Assembly (NCBI GenBank): GCA_029216955.1
Contig: JANAVB010002199.1
Span: 19,969,822 to 20,033,821, forward strand
From: Iris pallida
Taxonomy: Eukaryota; Streptophyta; Magnoliopsida; Asparagales; Iridaceae
Length of the DNA stretch: 64,000 nucleotides
Direction: 5' to 3'
The first letter of the stretch is position 1. Every line of letters starts with the position of its first letter. The position numbers were made by a program, and so were the translations under genes. Below are positions 37,329 through 47,941 of this stretch, one piece after another. Under the pieces are notes generated by a model. It was not told the origin of the DNA, ran no database searches, and saw only the letters and a list, made by a program, of their open reading frames with translations.

Positions 37329-37333
37329 CAATG

Positions 37334-40005
37334 CCATCTCTTCTTAATCATACTTTTATTGCATTGATTCCCAAAATGAAAAATCCCAGTTCCCCTTCTG
37401 AATTTCGACCGATAGCTCTTTGCAATGTATTATACAAAGTCATTACAAAGATCTTAGCCAACCGTCTTCGACACCACCTTCATACAATCATCAATCCTCT
37501 ACAAAATGCCTTCGTTCCTGGGAGATACATTGGTGATAATGTCCTTTTAGCTCATGAAATACTTCACTCAATCTCGAGATCAAGTCCTAATAAAGGTTCC
37601 TTTGCTCTTAAACTTGACATGTCTAAGGCATATGATAGATTGCATTGGGGTATTATCAGCCAAGTATTATCTGGTTTTGGTATTGTTGGTAAATCCCATG
37701 ATCTCATCATGGAATGCATTACTTCGGTTTCCTTTGCTGTTCTTGTTAATGGCAAACCAACTAACAAGTTTCTTCCTTCCTGTGGTATTCGCCAGGGATG
37801 TCCATTATCTCCATATTTGTTTATAATAAGCATGGAAATATTATCCACCTTTATTCATATCATGGAGAGGAATATGCTTTATGAGAGCTTCAAACTGAAG
37901 TATTGTCCAATATCTTTTTCTCATCTGGCATTTGCAGATGACTTGCTGTTATTTGGTACATGTTCCCTTCATAATATCACCCAAACTCAAATCATCATTA
38001 AGTATTTTGAATCCTGGTCGGGACAACGTATAAACCTTGCCAAATCTTCATTTTATCTCTCTAAGAAAATCGACCCTTATATGCGCAATCTCTACATTAA
38101 TTTATTTGGTGTAAAACCTATGGATCCTTGGGATAATTATCTTGGCCACAAAATTCTTCAACCAAAATCTCGCATCAGAACATACTCTGAACTTCTCAAC
38201 ACCAGTCTTCACAAGCTTAGTGGCTGGAAACATAATTGTCTTTCACATGCCGCTCGCACTACACTTATCAAATCTACTCTTTCATCTCTTCCTACATATC
38301 ATTTCTCTTCATACTTAATCCCGAAGACTGTCACAAATTCTCTATCCAAACACCAACGGGATTTCTGGTGGGGATCTAATACTAATACCAGGAAAATGCA
38401 TTTCACACCATGGTCCTTATTTACAAAACCGAAATTTTAAGGTGGTTTGGGTATTCGTGATCCTCACATTATGAACTTATCTCTTTTGCTTAAACTTTCA
38501 TGGAGGTTCATTACTGATTCTACTTCCATATGGGCTTCCTCTCCTTAGAAGTAAATATCTCCATTCATCTAATTTTTGGACGGTTAATCCTTCCCATTCT
38601 TCATCATATATATGGACTAGTATTTTGAAAAGTAGAGAGTTTCTCAATGGAAATGTTGTCTGGTCAGTTGGTAATGGAGCAAACATCAATATTTGGACAG
38701 ATCCTTGGGTTCCAAATCTACCTAACAACAGAGTATCAGGATATAATGTTGCTAACAGAGCAGTCCAATCTGTTGAAGATCTCATTAACATCGATTTGTT
38801 CATCTGGAAAGAACATCTTATTTATGTCTGTTTTCCACCTCATGAAGCTCAGGCTATTCTCAGTATTCCTTTATCTAGGAATTGCACTGTTGATAAACTT
38901 ATTTGGAAACATACTGTAGATGGGGAATTCACTACAAAATCGGGATACAGGGCCATTCATGATTGCCTTCATATTGATCACACATCTTCGGTTAATCTTG
39001 TGTTCAACGACTGGAAGAAGTTTTGGAAACAAACTCACATTTATCCCCGTGTCCTCCTATTCACCTGGAGAGTGCTGACTAATTCATTACCCACCAATTC
39101 AAATATCAATCGACGAATCAATGACATTGAAGCAACATGTCCAATATGCAAGGTATGTGATGAAACTACTGACCACCTTATTTTACATTGTTCTTTTTCA
39201 GGTTTGTCTTGGCAAAAGAATGTTGTAATTTCACGTCTGATTCATCCCCATACAACCATTTCCTCATTATTATCCACAATCCTCAAAGATGGTGACAAGG
39301 ATACTATATCAAGTTGTCTTTATCAGATGTGGTCAATCTGGAAGGCCAGGAACAATTACATTTTCAACAATTCAATGATTTGCAGCAACAAAATTATTCA
39401 TGAAGCAAAGACTGCAAGAGAGACACGAAGCAGCATGTGGTTCGAGTACAGACTCTTCCAATCTGTGTGCTTACAGATTGGCCTTACATGCTACATGGAG
39501 ACCACCTGATCAGGGGAAGTTTAAGATAAATCTCGATGGTGCTTATTTGGGTGGCAAAATGGCAGCTTCAGCGATATTGAGGGACTCTCACGGCTCATTC
39601 ATCACAGCCTACTCCAAATGTCAAGATAGAGGTAACCCAATTGAAGCAGAAGCCCTTGGTATTCATCTGTCACTTGTTCTAATGGAAAGAAGTCATCTGA
39701 CAAACATTACTGTGGAAGGGGACTGCAAAATCCTCATTGATGCTATTAATCATCAGGAGGATTCTTCTGTCTGGCTAGCTCGTCACACCATAGCAAATGC
39801 AAAGAAGTTTCTTAGTCTCAACAGGGAGATTTCCTTTTCTTATGTTCATAGGAGTGCCAATGGTTGTGCTCACCAATTAGCCTCCTTTTCTCTGATACAT
39901 TCTACTATGAATTCTCTGCAAATTCATGATAGGATTCCTGCATGTATATATGATCTTGTTGTTAGTGACAGATCCGCTTGTACTTCTGTTTCTTTGAATG
40001 AATGA
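37334..40005 (+). pseudogene. LINE ORF2, 3' part: reverse transcriptase, zf-RVT and RNase H, with one stop and two frameshifts
   Basis: The frame continues exactly from codon 481 at 21065. Reverse transcriptase motifs seen: HTFIALIPK, FRPIALCNVLYKVITKILAN, LKLDMSKAYDRLHW, GIRQGCPLSPYLF and LAFADDLLLF (catalytic DD present). A TAA at 38438-38440 replaces Lys in PKFKGGLG. A frameshift near 38535-38550 moves the frame to the zf-RVT region (WRVLTNSLPTN, CPICKVCDETTDHLILHC). A second frameshift near 39470-39490 leads to a type-I RNase H domain (FKINLDGAY, PIEAEALGIHLSL, GDCKILIDAI, HRSANGCAHQLA), ending at TGA 40003-40005. The protein would be inactive. Confidence 0.9.
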
Positions 40006-40244
40006 ATGAATTTATGTTTGCTCAAAAAAATATTGAATTGGAAATTGGCATCTAATTGCTTCACGTGTTAAATAAATTCTGGATTTTTGGCAGTGTTGTA
40101 GCACCAATTTCCACTATACATGGTCAATGCTAACTCCCAAGTCAATATAGAGAGGCTATTATATAGCAATGATAGTCTCCTTGGAATTATGCAGAAACTT
40201 GGGTTCAAACCTTTGATCCAGGAGGATCTTCTAACCTTGCTAGT

Positions 40245-43200
40245 TGTTGAGACTTGAAGTTATTTTATTGTGAATGGAATAACAACATATATATAGGAGA
40301 GGCTAGCCTCCTCTCCTATCATTCTAGCCAATGTGGGACTAAAGCCCAATAACACTATATATATCAACACTCCCCCTCAAGGTGGGCGAAAGATATTCAC
40401 TAAGCCCATCTTGTCACATCCTCTCATCATGTTGATAGAACTAAGCCCCTTTGTCAGTCCGTCTGCTACCTGATCTTTGGTTGGAACATAGCCCAGCTCT
40501 AGTTCTCCTTTATCCAGTTTTTCTTTGATGAAGAATCTGTCAATCTCAATATGTTTGGTCCTGTCATGCTGCACTGGATTGTTGGCAATATTAATAGCTG
40601 ACTGGTTGTCACACCATAGCTTCATCTTTGCTCCCTGGTCCAGCTTTAGCTCCGTCAGCATATTCTTCAACCACAACAGTTCTGTGACTCCCAAGGCCAT
40701 AGCTCTATACTCTGCTTCAGCTGTTGATCTGGCCACTACTGACTGCTTCTTACTCCTCCAAGAGACCAAGTTGCCTCCTACAAATATGCAGTATCCCGAT
40801 GTGGATCTCCTGTCGTCAGCACAGCTAGCCCAGTCAGAATCACAATAGCCCTCAATGCCTACATGATTATTTCTTCTGAAGATCAGTCCCTTCCCGGGGG
40901 CTCCCTTCAAGTACCTCAGAATCTGGTACACTGCGTCCATGTGACCCTTCCGGGGGTCATGCATGTAGCGGCTTACTACACTTACCGCAAAGCTGATATC
41001 AGGTCGAGTGTGGCTTAAGTAGATTAACTTGCCCACCAATCTCTGATATCTATCCCGGTCAACTGGTTCTCCAGCTTCAGCATCCAGTTTAAACTTCTGG
41101 TCTATCGGTGTTGTAGCTGGTTTACATCCCATCATCCCTGTTTCCGTAAGCAGGTCCAGTGCGTACTTCCTTTGAGAAAGAACGATTCCCTCATTATCTC
41201 GAGCAATCTCAATCCCAAGGAAGTATCGAAGAGGGCCAAGATCTTTCACCTCGAACTCCTTGCCAAGTTTTACTTTGAGTTGGGCGATCTCCTGCTCATC
41301 ATTGCCTGTGATAATCATATCATCTACATATACTGCAAGCATGGTGATATGGCCTCCACTCCGTCTGAAGAAGACAGTGTGATCAGCATTGATCTGCTGA
41401 TATCCCATCCCTATCATTGCTCTCCTGAACCTGTCAAACCATGCCCGAGGAGACTGCTTCAGTCCATAGAGAGACTTCTTCAGTCTGCAGACCTTGCCTT
41501 CTGTCTGTTTTGTGCCGAATCCTGGTGGTATCTCCATGTACACCTCCTCTACTAGATCTCCATGAAGAAATACATTCTTCACATCCAGTTGGTGTAGCTT
41601 CCACCCTCCATTGGCTGCCAGGGAGATCAAGGTCCTGACAGTGCTCATCTTCGCCACTGGTGCAAAGGTCTCGTCATAGTCGATGCCGTACGTCTGACTG
41701 TATCCTTTTGCCACCAGTCGAGCTTTATAGCGCTCAACCTGTCCATCTGGGTTCTGTTTCACAGTAAAAACCCATTTACATCCAACTGCTCTTTTCCCTT
41801 CTGGCAGTCTCACCAGCTCCCAAGTGTGATTCTTCTCAAGAGCTTCCAACTCCTCGTGCATTGCCGCTTTCCACTTTGGATCGTTCTTGGCAACCTGCCA
41901 ATTGTTAGGTACAGTAATACTATCCAAAGATGCTATAAATGCTCCATGAGAAGAAGATATATGATCATAAGAAACAAACTTAGCAAGATCCCAACCATAT
42001 CTGTCCGGAGGATTTCCCGCATTGCTGCGAGTAGTCCTTCGTGTAGGTAGTGGTATGGGAGACATCGGAGGAACGATATCACCTGAGGAGGGTGGTGGTG
42101 TAGATGAGGAGGGTGGTGGTGTAGATGAGGAGGATGGTGGTATAGGTGTCTCAGGAGTTGGGACAGGCGCAGGCAAGGGACTTGGCACTGACACTGTAGG
42201 TACTGGTCCTGTAGTCTGCTTGTTGTTTCTCCTGTTGTAGGTCAGTAACTCCCCCTGAGCCGTAGGTGTAACACTTCTCGTCTCCTCCCTCTGTTCCGCT
42301 TCACCTTCATGTTCCTCTTCAACCGTGTCTCTATGCCAAACTTCTAAATCGGTTACCACCAGATTCTCCAAGTTCTCTATCTCCCCCTCTCGCCTTATAC
42401 TTGTAGTATGAGGCGTGTTATACGAAGTTCCATCCTGGCGGTAATATGGCTCATGCTCCCGGAAGTGGACGTCCATACTAACAAATTTCTTCTTCTCTAC
42501 TGGACTCCAGCATACATACCCCTTCTGAGTTGCTGAGTAGCCCACGAAGATGCACTTGACTGCTCTAGGGTCAAGTTTTCCAACGAATGGTCTGTTGTCC
42601 TTCACAAAACACACACATCCAAACACCTTTAGTGGAAGTATTCCACTATTATTACCTTGTAATACTTCACATGGAGACTTCCATCCCAGGACTTTTGAAG
42701 GCATCCTGTTTATAAGTTGAGCTGCTGTCAACACCGCATATCCCCATAGGTGTTGTGGGACATTCATGTCGATCATCATACTTCTTGCGGTCTCCAGAAG
42801 ATGTCGGTTCTTCCTTTCTGCTACTCCATTTTGTGCTGGTGTATATGCACAAGAGGTCTGATGCTGTATTCCATGTGCTGACAAGTACTCTGCAAGTGTC
42901 CTATTGGTATACTCCGTCCCATTGTCAGATCTCAGTATCTTCACCACTGCATTATACTGAGTCTGGACATATTTATGAAAGTCCCGAAAACAAGCAAATA
43001 CATCACTTTTGTTCTTCATCAAATACAGCCAGGTGACACGAGATGCACAATCGATAAACGAAACAAAATACTTATACCCATTCATAGTGTTAGTAGCACA
43101 TGGGCCCCAAACATCAGAATGAACTACCTCAAAGACTGAAGAACTCTTATGACCATTTCCAACATATGAACTCCTAGTAAGTTTTCCTAACTCACATGCA

Positions 43201-44911
43201 TCACATACTAATTTTCTTTTATTTGATTTTGCATACATATTTGGATACAACTTATTTAGAGTATCAAAGGAAGAATGCCCCATCCTCCTATGATGAAGTA
43301 TCAAAGTGTCTTCAGTCCTCTGCTGCAGCTCCTCCATTCCAGCCTTCTCTGCCATAGACACCAATGCTGAGTCCAGTCCGTCTTGATCTAGGTACCACAG
43401 TCCATCATGCCAAGTGCCAGTCCCAAGTCTTCGTCCCGTCCCTTTCTCCTGGAAGATCACCTTAGGAATATCAAAAGAAACAATGCATTTTAGTTGGAGA
43501 ATTATAGAACTAATAGACAAGAGACTGACTGGAAAGGATGGAGCATGCAAAACATTGGATAACCTTACTGAACCCGTACAATTAACAGTACCCTTACCGA
43601 CCACTGGTTGGAAAGTACCATCCGCAGTCTGAATGGTGTCTGTCGATGCTAGGTGAGTGTACGAGGAAAACTTACTAGCATTTTCGGTCACATGCCGAGA
43701 TGCTCCTGAGTCGATAATCCAGTCTGACATTTTAAGGGAAGACATAGATGCAAGAGCGTGAGACTCGTCAGTACCTTCTGATGGATGGGCATACATAGCG
43801 GCGTTGCCTCTGAAGAATGGAGTGGATGCCTCCTCTGCTCCACTTCTCCTGTCTCCTTCGATTGACGCTTTTTGCTTTCTCTCCAGCAGGTCCAGTAGCG
43901 CCTGATCCTCCTCAGTAAAGGCGCCGCCAGCTCCTCCATTCCCATCTGCCACCAGCAGGTTTGCCCGATAGCCTCCTCGACCACCTCGTCGGCCTCCTCG
44001 ACCACGTCCACGTCCAGCATATCCTCGTCCACGTCCACCACCTGAGTCTCCCTCCTTAGGTGGTTTGGTACAAGCATATCGATGGTGGCCCATCTCCCCA
44101 CAGTTGTAGCACTGCCGATTCTGTTGCCAGAGCTCTCCCTTGGATCCTGTATCCCCCGAACCGGTAGCTGCTAGTGCTGACTTCACTTCGGGTAAAGCAC
44201 CTGTCGATGATGCGCCTGTCCCTGTCTGTAATCTGATCCGCGTCTCCTCCTGAATCATGGCTGAGATAGCCTCCTCGAGACTAGGGATCTCTGGCTGGAC
44301 GAGGAGTAAGGCTGTCCTCTGTGTGAATGCTGCAGTCAGTCTCTTAAGGAATTTCATCGTCCTCTCCTGCAGACACACCTGTCTCTCCTTGCACTTTGGG
44401 TCCCCGCAGCTTGCCCGTTTGGAATGGTGATCATAATCCAGCCAGAGACGTTCCAACTCCGTAGCGTACTCCTGCACCGTCTTCTCGCCTTGTACGGTGT
44501 CGTCGATCTCCCCTTTTATCTGGAAGATCCGTAGATTGTTACCTATGCCATCATAGGTTCTTCTCAATTTCTCCCATACGTCTTTCACCATCTCAATGCC
44601 ATCTACTGTGGAAGCAATAGACTGGACTAAGGAGTTGAGAAGCCAGATATAAATCACCATATGAGTGGATTTCCACTCGTCGCGTCCTGTCGAGCCCTCT
44701 TCCGGCTCTGTCTTCTCGCCTGTCAAGAATCCATGTTGAGGAGGGGTCTCTGACGGTATTCTAAGCAATTTTAGGCTCTGATACCATGTTGAGACTTGAA
44801 GTTATTTTATTGTGAATGGAATAACAACATATATATAGGAGAGGCTAGCCTCCTCTCCTATCATTCTAGCCAATGTGGGACTAAAGCCCAATAACACTAT
44901 ATATATCAACA
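40245..44911 (-). mobile_element. Ty1/copia retrotransposon with identical 125-bp LTRs
   Basis: LTRs at 40245-40369 and 44787-44911 are 125 bp each, and I find no difference between them by eye. The target duplication CTAGT is perfect (40240-40244 and 44912-44916). On the minus strand the primer site TGGTATCAGAGC (initiator Met-tRNA, 44775-44786) touches the 5' LTR and a polypurine tract TTGAGGGGGAGTG touches the 3' LTR. The interior is one open frame. Identical LTRs imply a recent insertion. Confidence 0.96.
40377..44660 (-). CDS. Copia Gag-Pol polyprotein lacking the usual Gag N-terminus
   Basis: The single frame has no stop from the primer site to 40377 (1463 codons), but the first in-frame ATG is codon 37, at 44658-44660. 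Counting from the frame start (44768): Gag helix region with VWEKLRRTYDGIG (64-76); zinc knuckle CYNCGEMGHHRYAC (220-233); a Gly/Arg-rich linker; protease WIIDSGASRH (about 350); pre-integrase LILHHRRMGHSSFD; integrase with HSDVWGP, LRSDNGTEY and NGVAERKNRHLLE; reverse transcriptase with CKWVFTVKQNPDG, QLDVKNVFLHGD and YVDDM; RNase H with CDSDWA, STAEAEYRA, WCDNQSAI and KHIEIDRFF. Pol looks complete. The family's first 40-60 Gag residues (up to the conserved Trp) and the normal leader are absent, because the frame begins 7 bp after the primer site. This looks like an internal deletion carried by an element that still transposed. Confidence 0.93.
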   Translation of the reverse strand: MVIYIWLLNSLVQSIASTVDGIEMVKDVWEKLRRTYDGIGNNLRIFQIKGEIDDTVQGEKTVQEYATELERLWLDYDHHSKRASCGDPKCKERQVCLQERTMKFLKRLTAAFTQRTALLLVQPEIPSLEEAISAMIQEETRIRLQTGTGASSTGALPEVKSALAATGSGDTGSKGELWQQNRQCYNCGEMGHHRYACTKPPKEGDSGGGRGRGYAGRGRGRGGRRGGRGGYRANLLVADGNGGAGGAFTEEDQALLDLLERKQKASIEGDRRSGAEEASTPFFRGNAAMYAHPSEGTDESHALASMSSLKMSDWIIDSGASRHVTENASKFSSYTHLASTDTIQTADGTFQPVVGKGTVNCTGSVRLSNVLHAPSFPVSLLSISSIILQLKCIVSFDIPKVIFQEKGTGRRLGTGTWHDGLWYLDQDGLDSALVSMAEKAGMEELQQRTEDTLILHHRRMGHSSFDTLNKLYPNMYAKSNKRKLVCDACELGKLTRSSYVGNGHKSSSVFEVVHSDVWGPCATNTMNGYKYFVSFIDCASRVTWLYLMKNKSDVFACFRDFHKYVQTQYNAVVKILRSDNGTEYTNRTLAEYLSAHGIQHQTSCAYTPAQNGVAERKNRHLLETARSMMIDMNVPQHLWGYAVLTAAQLINRMPSKVLGWKSPCEVLQGNNSGILPLKVFGCVCFVKDNRPFVGKLDPRAVKCIFVGYSATQKGYVCWSPVEKKKFVSMDVHFREHEPYYRQDGTSYNTPHTTSIRREGEIENLENLVVTDLEVWHRDTVEEEHEGEAEQREETRSVTPTAQGELLTYNRRNNKQTTGPVPTVSVPSPLPAPVPTPETPIPPSSSSTPPPSSSTPPPSSGDIVPPMSPIPLPTRRTTRSNAGNPPDRYGWDLAKFVSYDHISSSHGAFIASLDSITVPNNWQVAKNDPKWKAAMHEELEALEKNHTWELVRLPEGKRAVGCKWVFTVKQNPDGQVERYKARLVAKGYSQTYGIDYDETFAPVAKMSTVRTLISLAANGGWKLHQLDVKNVFLHGDLVEEVYMEIPPGFGTKQTEGKVCRLKKSLYGLKQSPRAWFDRFRRAMIGMGYQQINADHTVFFRRSGGHITMLAVYVDDMIITGNDEQEIAQLKVKLGKEFEVKDLGPLRYFLGIEIARDNEGIVLSQRKYALDLLTETGMMGCKPATTPIDQKFKLDAEAGEPVDRDRYQRLVGKLIYLSHTRPDISFAVSVVSRYMHDPRKGHMDAVYQILRYLKGAPGKGLIFRRNNHVGIEGYCDSDWASCADDRRSTSGYCIFVGGNLVSWRSKKQSVVARSTAEAEYRAMALGVTELLWLKNMLTELKLDQGAKMKLWCDNQSAINIANNPVQHDRTKHIEIDRFFIKEKLDKGELELGYVPTKDQVADGLTKGLSSINMMRGCDKMGLVNIFRPP

Positions 44912-44916
44912 CTAGT

Positions 44917-45452
44917 CTTGAGAAAATGTGGGCCATCTTCAAAGCTTTGATCCAGGAGGATCTTCAAACATTCTTTTAAGCTGCAAATTCACCAATGAAA
45001 CACTCTGAATTGCATACTATCCCAAGAGACACATAAGGACATTGACACAATAGGGTGGTTGATCTCCTAGGAAGCATGGGCACTCGAAAAATGTGGGCCA
45101 TCTCGTGTCGTACACGTATAGGATACAACCCGAACATTCCAAATAGTTGCCGTGTCTGTGTCGCAATGTCCTCACCTTGTTGTTCCGTGTCGTATCCTTC
45201 ATCTGTGCCCATGTAGCATAGATGATCTCACTTACAATATGTCTCTTCATAAAGTATGAAGGACCAATAGGGCAACAAGTACTGGCTACAATATGTAACC
45301 ATTAGTGATGAAATTATACTACTAATGTATTTGATCATTTTGTTTTTTCCATTTTGAGAGGAGTCCCCTATGATTAAAGCTCCTTGATCCTCCCCTGGTG
45401 TAGGACATGCATATGCGTTAGAAGTAATTTGTTTTGTTTGATGGCATTGCAG
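44917..45452. other. Non-coding flank of the copia insertion
   Basis: A short repeat, TTTGATCCAGGAGGATCTTC, occurs on both sides of the copia element (near 40213 and 44947), so it was present before the insertion. Around 45110-45190 is GTGTCGTA/CCGTGTCGTAT text resembling a dispersed repeat also hinted at near 15215-15290. No gene is seen except the exon that follows. Confidence 0.4.
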
Positions 45453-45732
45453 AACCAGCAAATGCGGCCATTATAGTTCAATGTGGTGGAATACTTTTGA
45501 TCGTGCAATGTTTATCTAGCCCAGGCAGAAACACGGGAAGTTTAAGTTGGCCTAGTTGTGGTAGATATTGTTTATACTTTTGAAGGTCCAATTAAGCATC
45601 AAAATACAACCTTGCTTTTGTGGATCGCTAATACTAAATATTGTGATGTCCGAATGGGTTTATTTTACCCATATAAGATAGTTGACAACCATGTGTATGA
45701 GATTTCTTTACCTCCATAGGTTTCCAAAACTA

Positions 45733-45762
45733 TATTCTTTCATCTATATATATATATATCTA

Positions 45763-45814
<52 letters not shown>
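45733..45814. repeat. (TA)n tract
   Basis: About 35 TA units with short TC interruptions, between two exon pieces of the ARMC7-like locus. It occupies the place where a further exon segment would be expected. Confidence 0.9.
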
Positions 45815-45819
<5 letters not shown>

Positions 45820-45985
45820 TTTTGAGAATTCCGGGTGGATTCCTAACTCAGGGAGCACCTGAGCTAGGGCCCAACCAAAATTGTATTAATACCTTGCATA
45901 AGTACAATATGCTGCAGCTGGAGATGTTAGTGTGAGCTTCAGCAATCTGGCTAATGCATTTCTGGACAAGCATATTAACCGATGA

Positions 45986-46705
45986 TACTACTGAAGCGTG
46001 TTATTACAAGGTTGGTAATCATGAATGCTACATAGAACCAGTTCCTTAGCTATAAAACTCGATACACATCATCATATTTTTGTTATTCTCTCTGATTTCT
46101 GTAAATAATTCCCTTTAGTTATCTACAGAGTATATTCTTGATGAAAATGAATTATTTTTCTTTTCTCTTCTTCCTTTGTAATATTGGAATAGAAATGGGG
46201 GGAAATTTGGATAACGGATATTCCCAATCACCCAACTTTTGGTAGAAAATTATTTTCAATAGGCTTGAGGCAGAAAACAAATCTATTAGGTTCCAAAGAA
46301 CTCGAGACATTTCAAATGAAAAATCAAAACCAAACAATTGAAAAAAATTAGGTTCCGTAATTGGCAGATTTTCATCCTTGAATCCATATGGTCGAAATGC
46401 ACCCAACAGGCAGTTGGGATCTAAATGAAGGTAGTTGCCATCACAAGATGGAGTTTGACGTCTGGGTTCATATTGTTATTAATAAACCTTATTTATCAAG
46501 GATCCAAATAAAAGAGTGCACATACAATTTTTATATTTAATGAATGCAAACCTTATCTTATGTCCGAACTATAGGACTTTCAACAAAAGTAGATATTCAG
46601 TGTTAGGATATGCTGATAGCTAGCATGATTTAGTCACAGATATGAAAATATTAAATTGATATAGTATCTCTATGACAACTTTTTTGTTTGAGAAAAATAT
46701 ATTTA
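45986..46705. other. Downstream flank of the ARMC7-like locus
   Basis: AT-rich with several AATAAA-like words; nothing else recognised. A minus-strand open frame at 46152-46406 shows no known domain. Confidence 0.35.
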
Positions 46706-46710
46706 GGACT

Positions 46711-47690
46711 TGTTGATGCAAACATCAAGTTAGAGACGGGAGTAACTAGAGTTTAATTGCAACTTGTTAATTCTTCGTCGCAAACAAAATAATCCTAGCA
46801 GTGTCTTCTACTCTTTACTTCATTTTTGCAAGTAGCAAGATGCATAATACTATGTTGTAGGAGAAAATAATACTTGTGATTCTTGTCTGTCATCTAAGTC
46901 GTCTTAGGTGGGGTTTGAGAATAGTTGCATAATCTTGTTTATTATGTGCAGACGAAGAACTAGTTACTGCACAACACACGGTATTGGAAGTGGATACAAT
47001 TGTAGGGCTTGAGACGGCACGAAAGAATAACCAACACCCACTCGGAAGATAACAAACCCAACCTCTACCTAAGAACCAAGTTAGATCAAACACAAGTGTA
47101 TGCGATGGCTTCGTCACCAGGACAAATTCCAATCTTATACTTTTCACTAATAAAATATTGATTACAATTGTATGTTGAAATTCAGAAATCCCAAGAAGCA
47201 GACAAAAGATTACATAATGAAATCACTCACCAACTCTATGACGATCTCTTTGAACGGAGAAGCTGACTCTCCGAATAGATCTTCTACAATTATCTTGAAG
47301 AGCGAGTCTACGAGCAAAGCTCGAACTTTTTCGTAGATTTTGGTGGACTCTCTCTTTGAATCTCCTTAATGAGCACACACAAGTGGCATCCCCCTTAGCC
47401 TCCTTTAAACAGGCTAAGAAACCCTAATTTAAGATGGAAAAAAAAATCCTAAATTAGACTCGGCATAGTCATGGTGGGCAAAACTTTTCCAAATTGAGTG
47501 TGGGAACACCAATATAGGTTATGGAACAAAATTGACAAAACCAGTATACTCGAGTATACTGCTAATGATGTTTTGGCTCTGGTTGAACCTCAGTTCAACC
47601 ACCGATGCTCCGTCATCGTCGCAATTTCCATCAACGCTCAAAATACAACTAATTAACATATCCTCCAACACTCCCCTCAAGCTGAACAAC
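46711..47690 (-). mobile_element. Copia-type LTR remnant
   Basis: On the minus strand, GCTTGAGGGGAGTG (a polypurine tract) is followed by TGTTGGAGG at 47670, the standard start of a copia 3' LTR. A TGTTG at 46711 could be the inverted terminal CAACA, giving a 960-bp LTR. No matching second LTR or pol sequence lies to the right, so only the 3' end survives. The left boundary is a guess. Confidence 0.4.
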
Positions 47691-47903
47691 AACTTGAAAT
47701 ACTAAGTTTTAAAACTACAAAAAAAAAAATGAAAAATACAAAATTCACTCAACTTGACTCAAATTGAGGTCACTGCTATAACTTTTTTAATCTTCTTCTA
47801 TTTTGTTATTTTTTTGATACTCGTATATATGCACTATTTGTTGCTATTAGTCTGATATCCTCGGTATCTTGCATCATTTGTGTTGTTATTACCATACCAA
47901 CTG

Positions 47904-47941
<38 letters not shown>

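Larger units (their letters stand above)
17719..40028 (+). mobile_element. Full-length L1-type LINE, split by a nested 16.3-kb gypsy array
   Basis: The LINE is bounded by a 17-bp target duplication, AATATTGAATTGGAAAT, at 17702-17718 and 40029-40045. Removing the gypsy insertion (21066-37328, plus one copy of its TSD) leaves about 6.0 kb: a short 5' leader, ORF1, a 71-bp gap, ORF2 and a short A-rich 3' end (CTCAAAAAAA). ORF2 continues in frame across the gypsy site, so that insertion happened before or independently of the other ORF2 lesions. Those lesions (a stop at 38438 and two frameshifts) make the element inactive. Confidence 0.92.
15515..45985 (+). pseudogene. ARMC7-like armadillo-repeat gene, exons scattered over 30 kb, at least two segments missing
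   Basis: ARMC7 is a small conserved armadillo-repeat protein. Pieces in order: exon 1 at 15515-15586 (ATG; MFTNVKRQVERTGRFGTLRD, then EYLQ; GT donor); exon 2 at about 15999-16032 (LVAEFQKTT); an internal exon at about 45453-45540 (PANAAIIVQCGGILLIVQCL, then SSPGRNT); and a last exon at about 45905-45985 (AAAGDVSVSFSNLANAFLDK, then HINR and stop). The family's central part (after EFQ, up to NSCVDP) and the ALGALYYLCN-type segment were not found on either side of the insertions. Exon 2 also lacks the expected Glu at its start, and the third piece runs into degenerate sequence. The LINE, gypsy array and copia element lie between exon 2 and the third piece. A working gene would need exons I failed to see; a decayed locus is more likely. 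Confidence 0.6.

Noticed and set aside
41172..43632. Plus-strand open frames across the copia element
   Set aside because: They are shadows of the minus-strand Gag-Pol frame.
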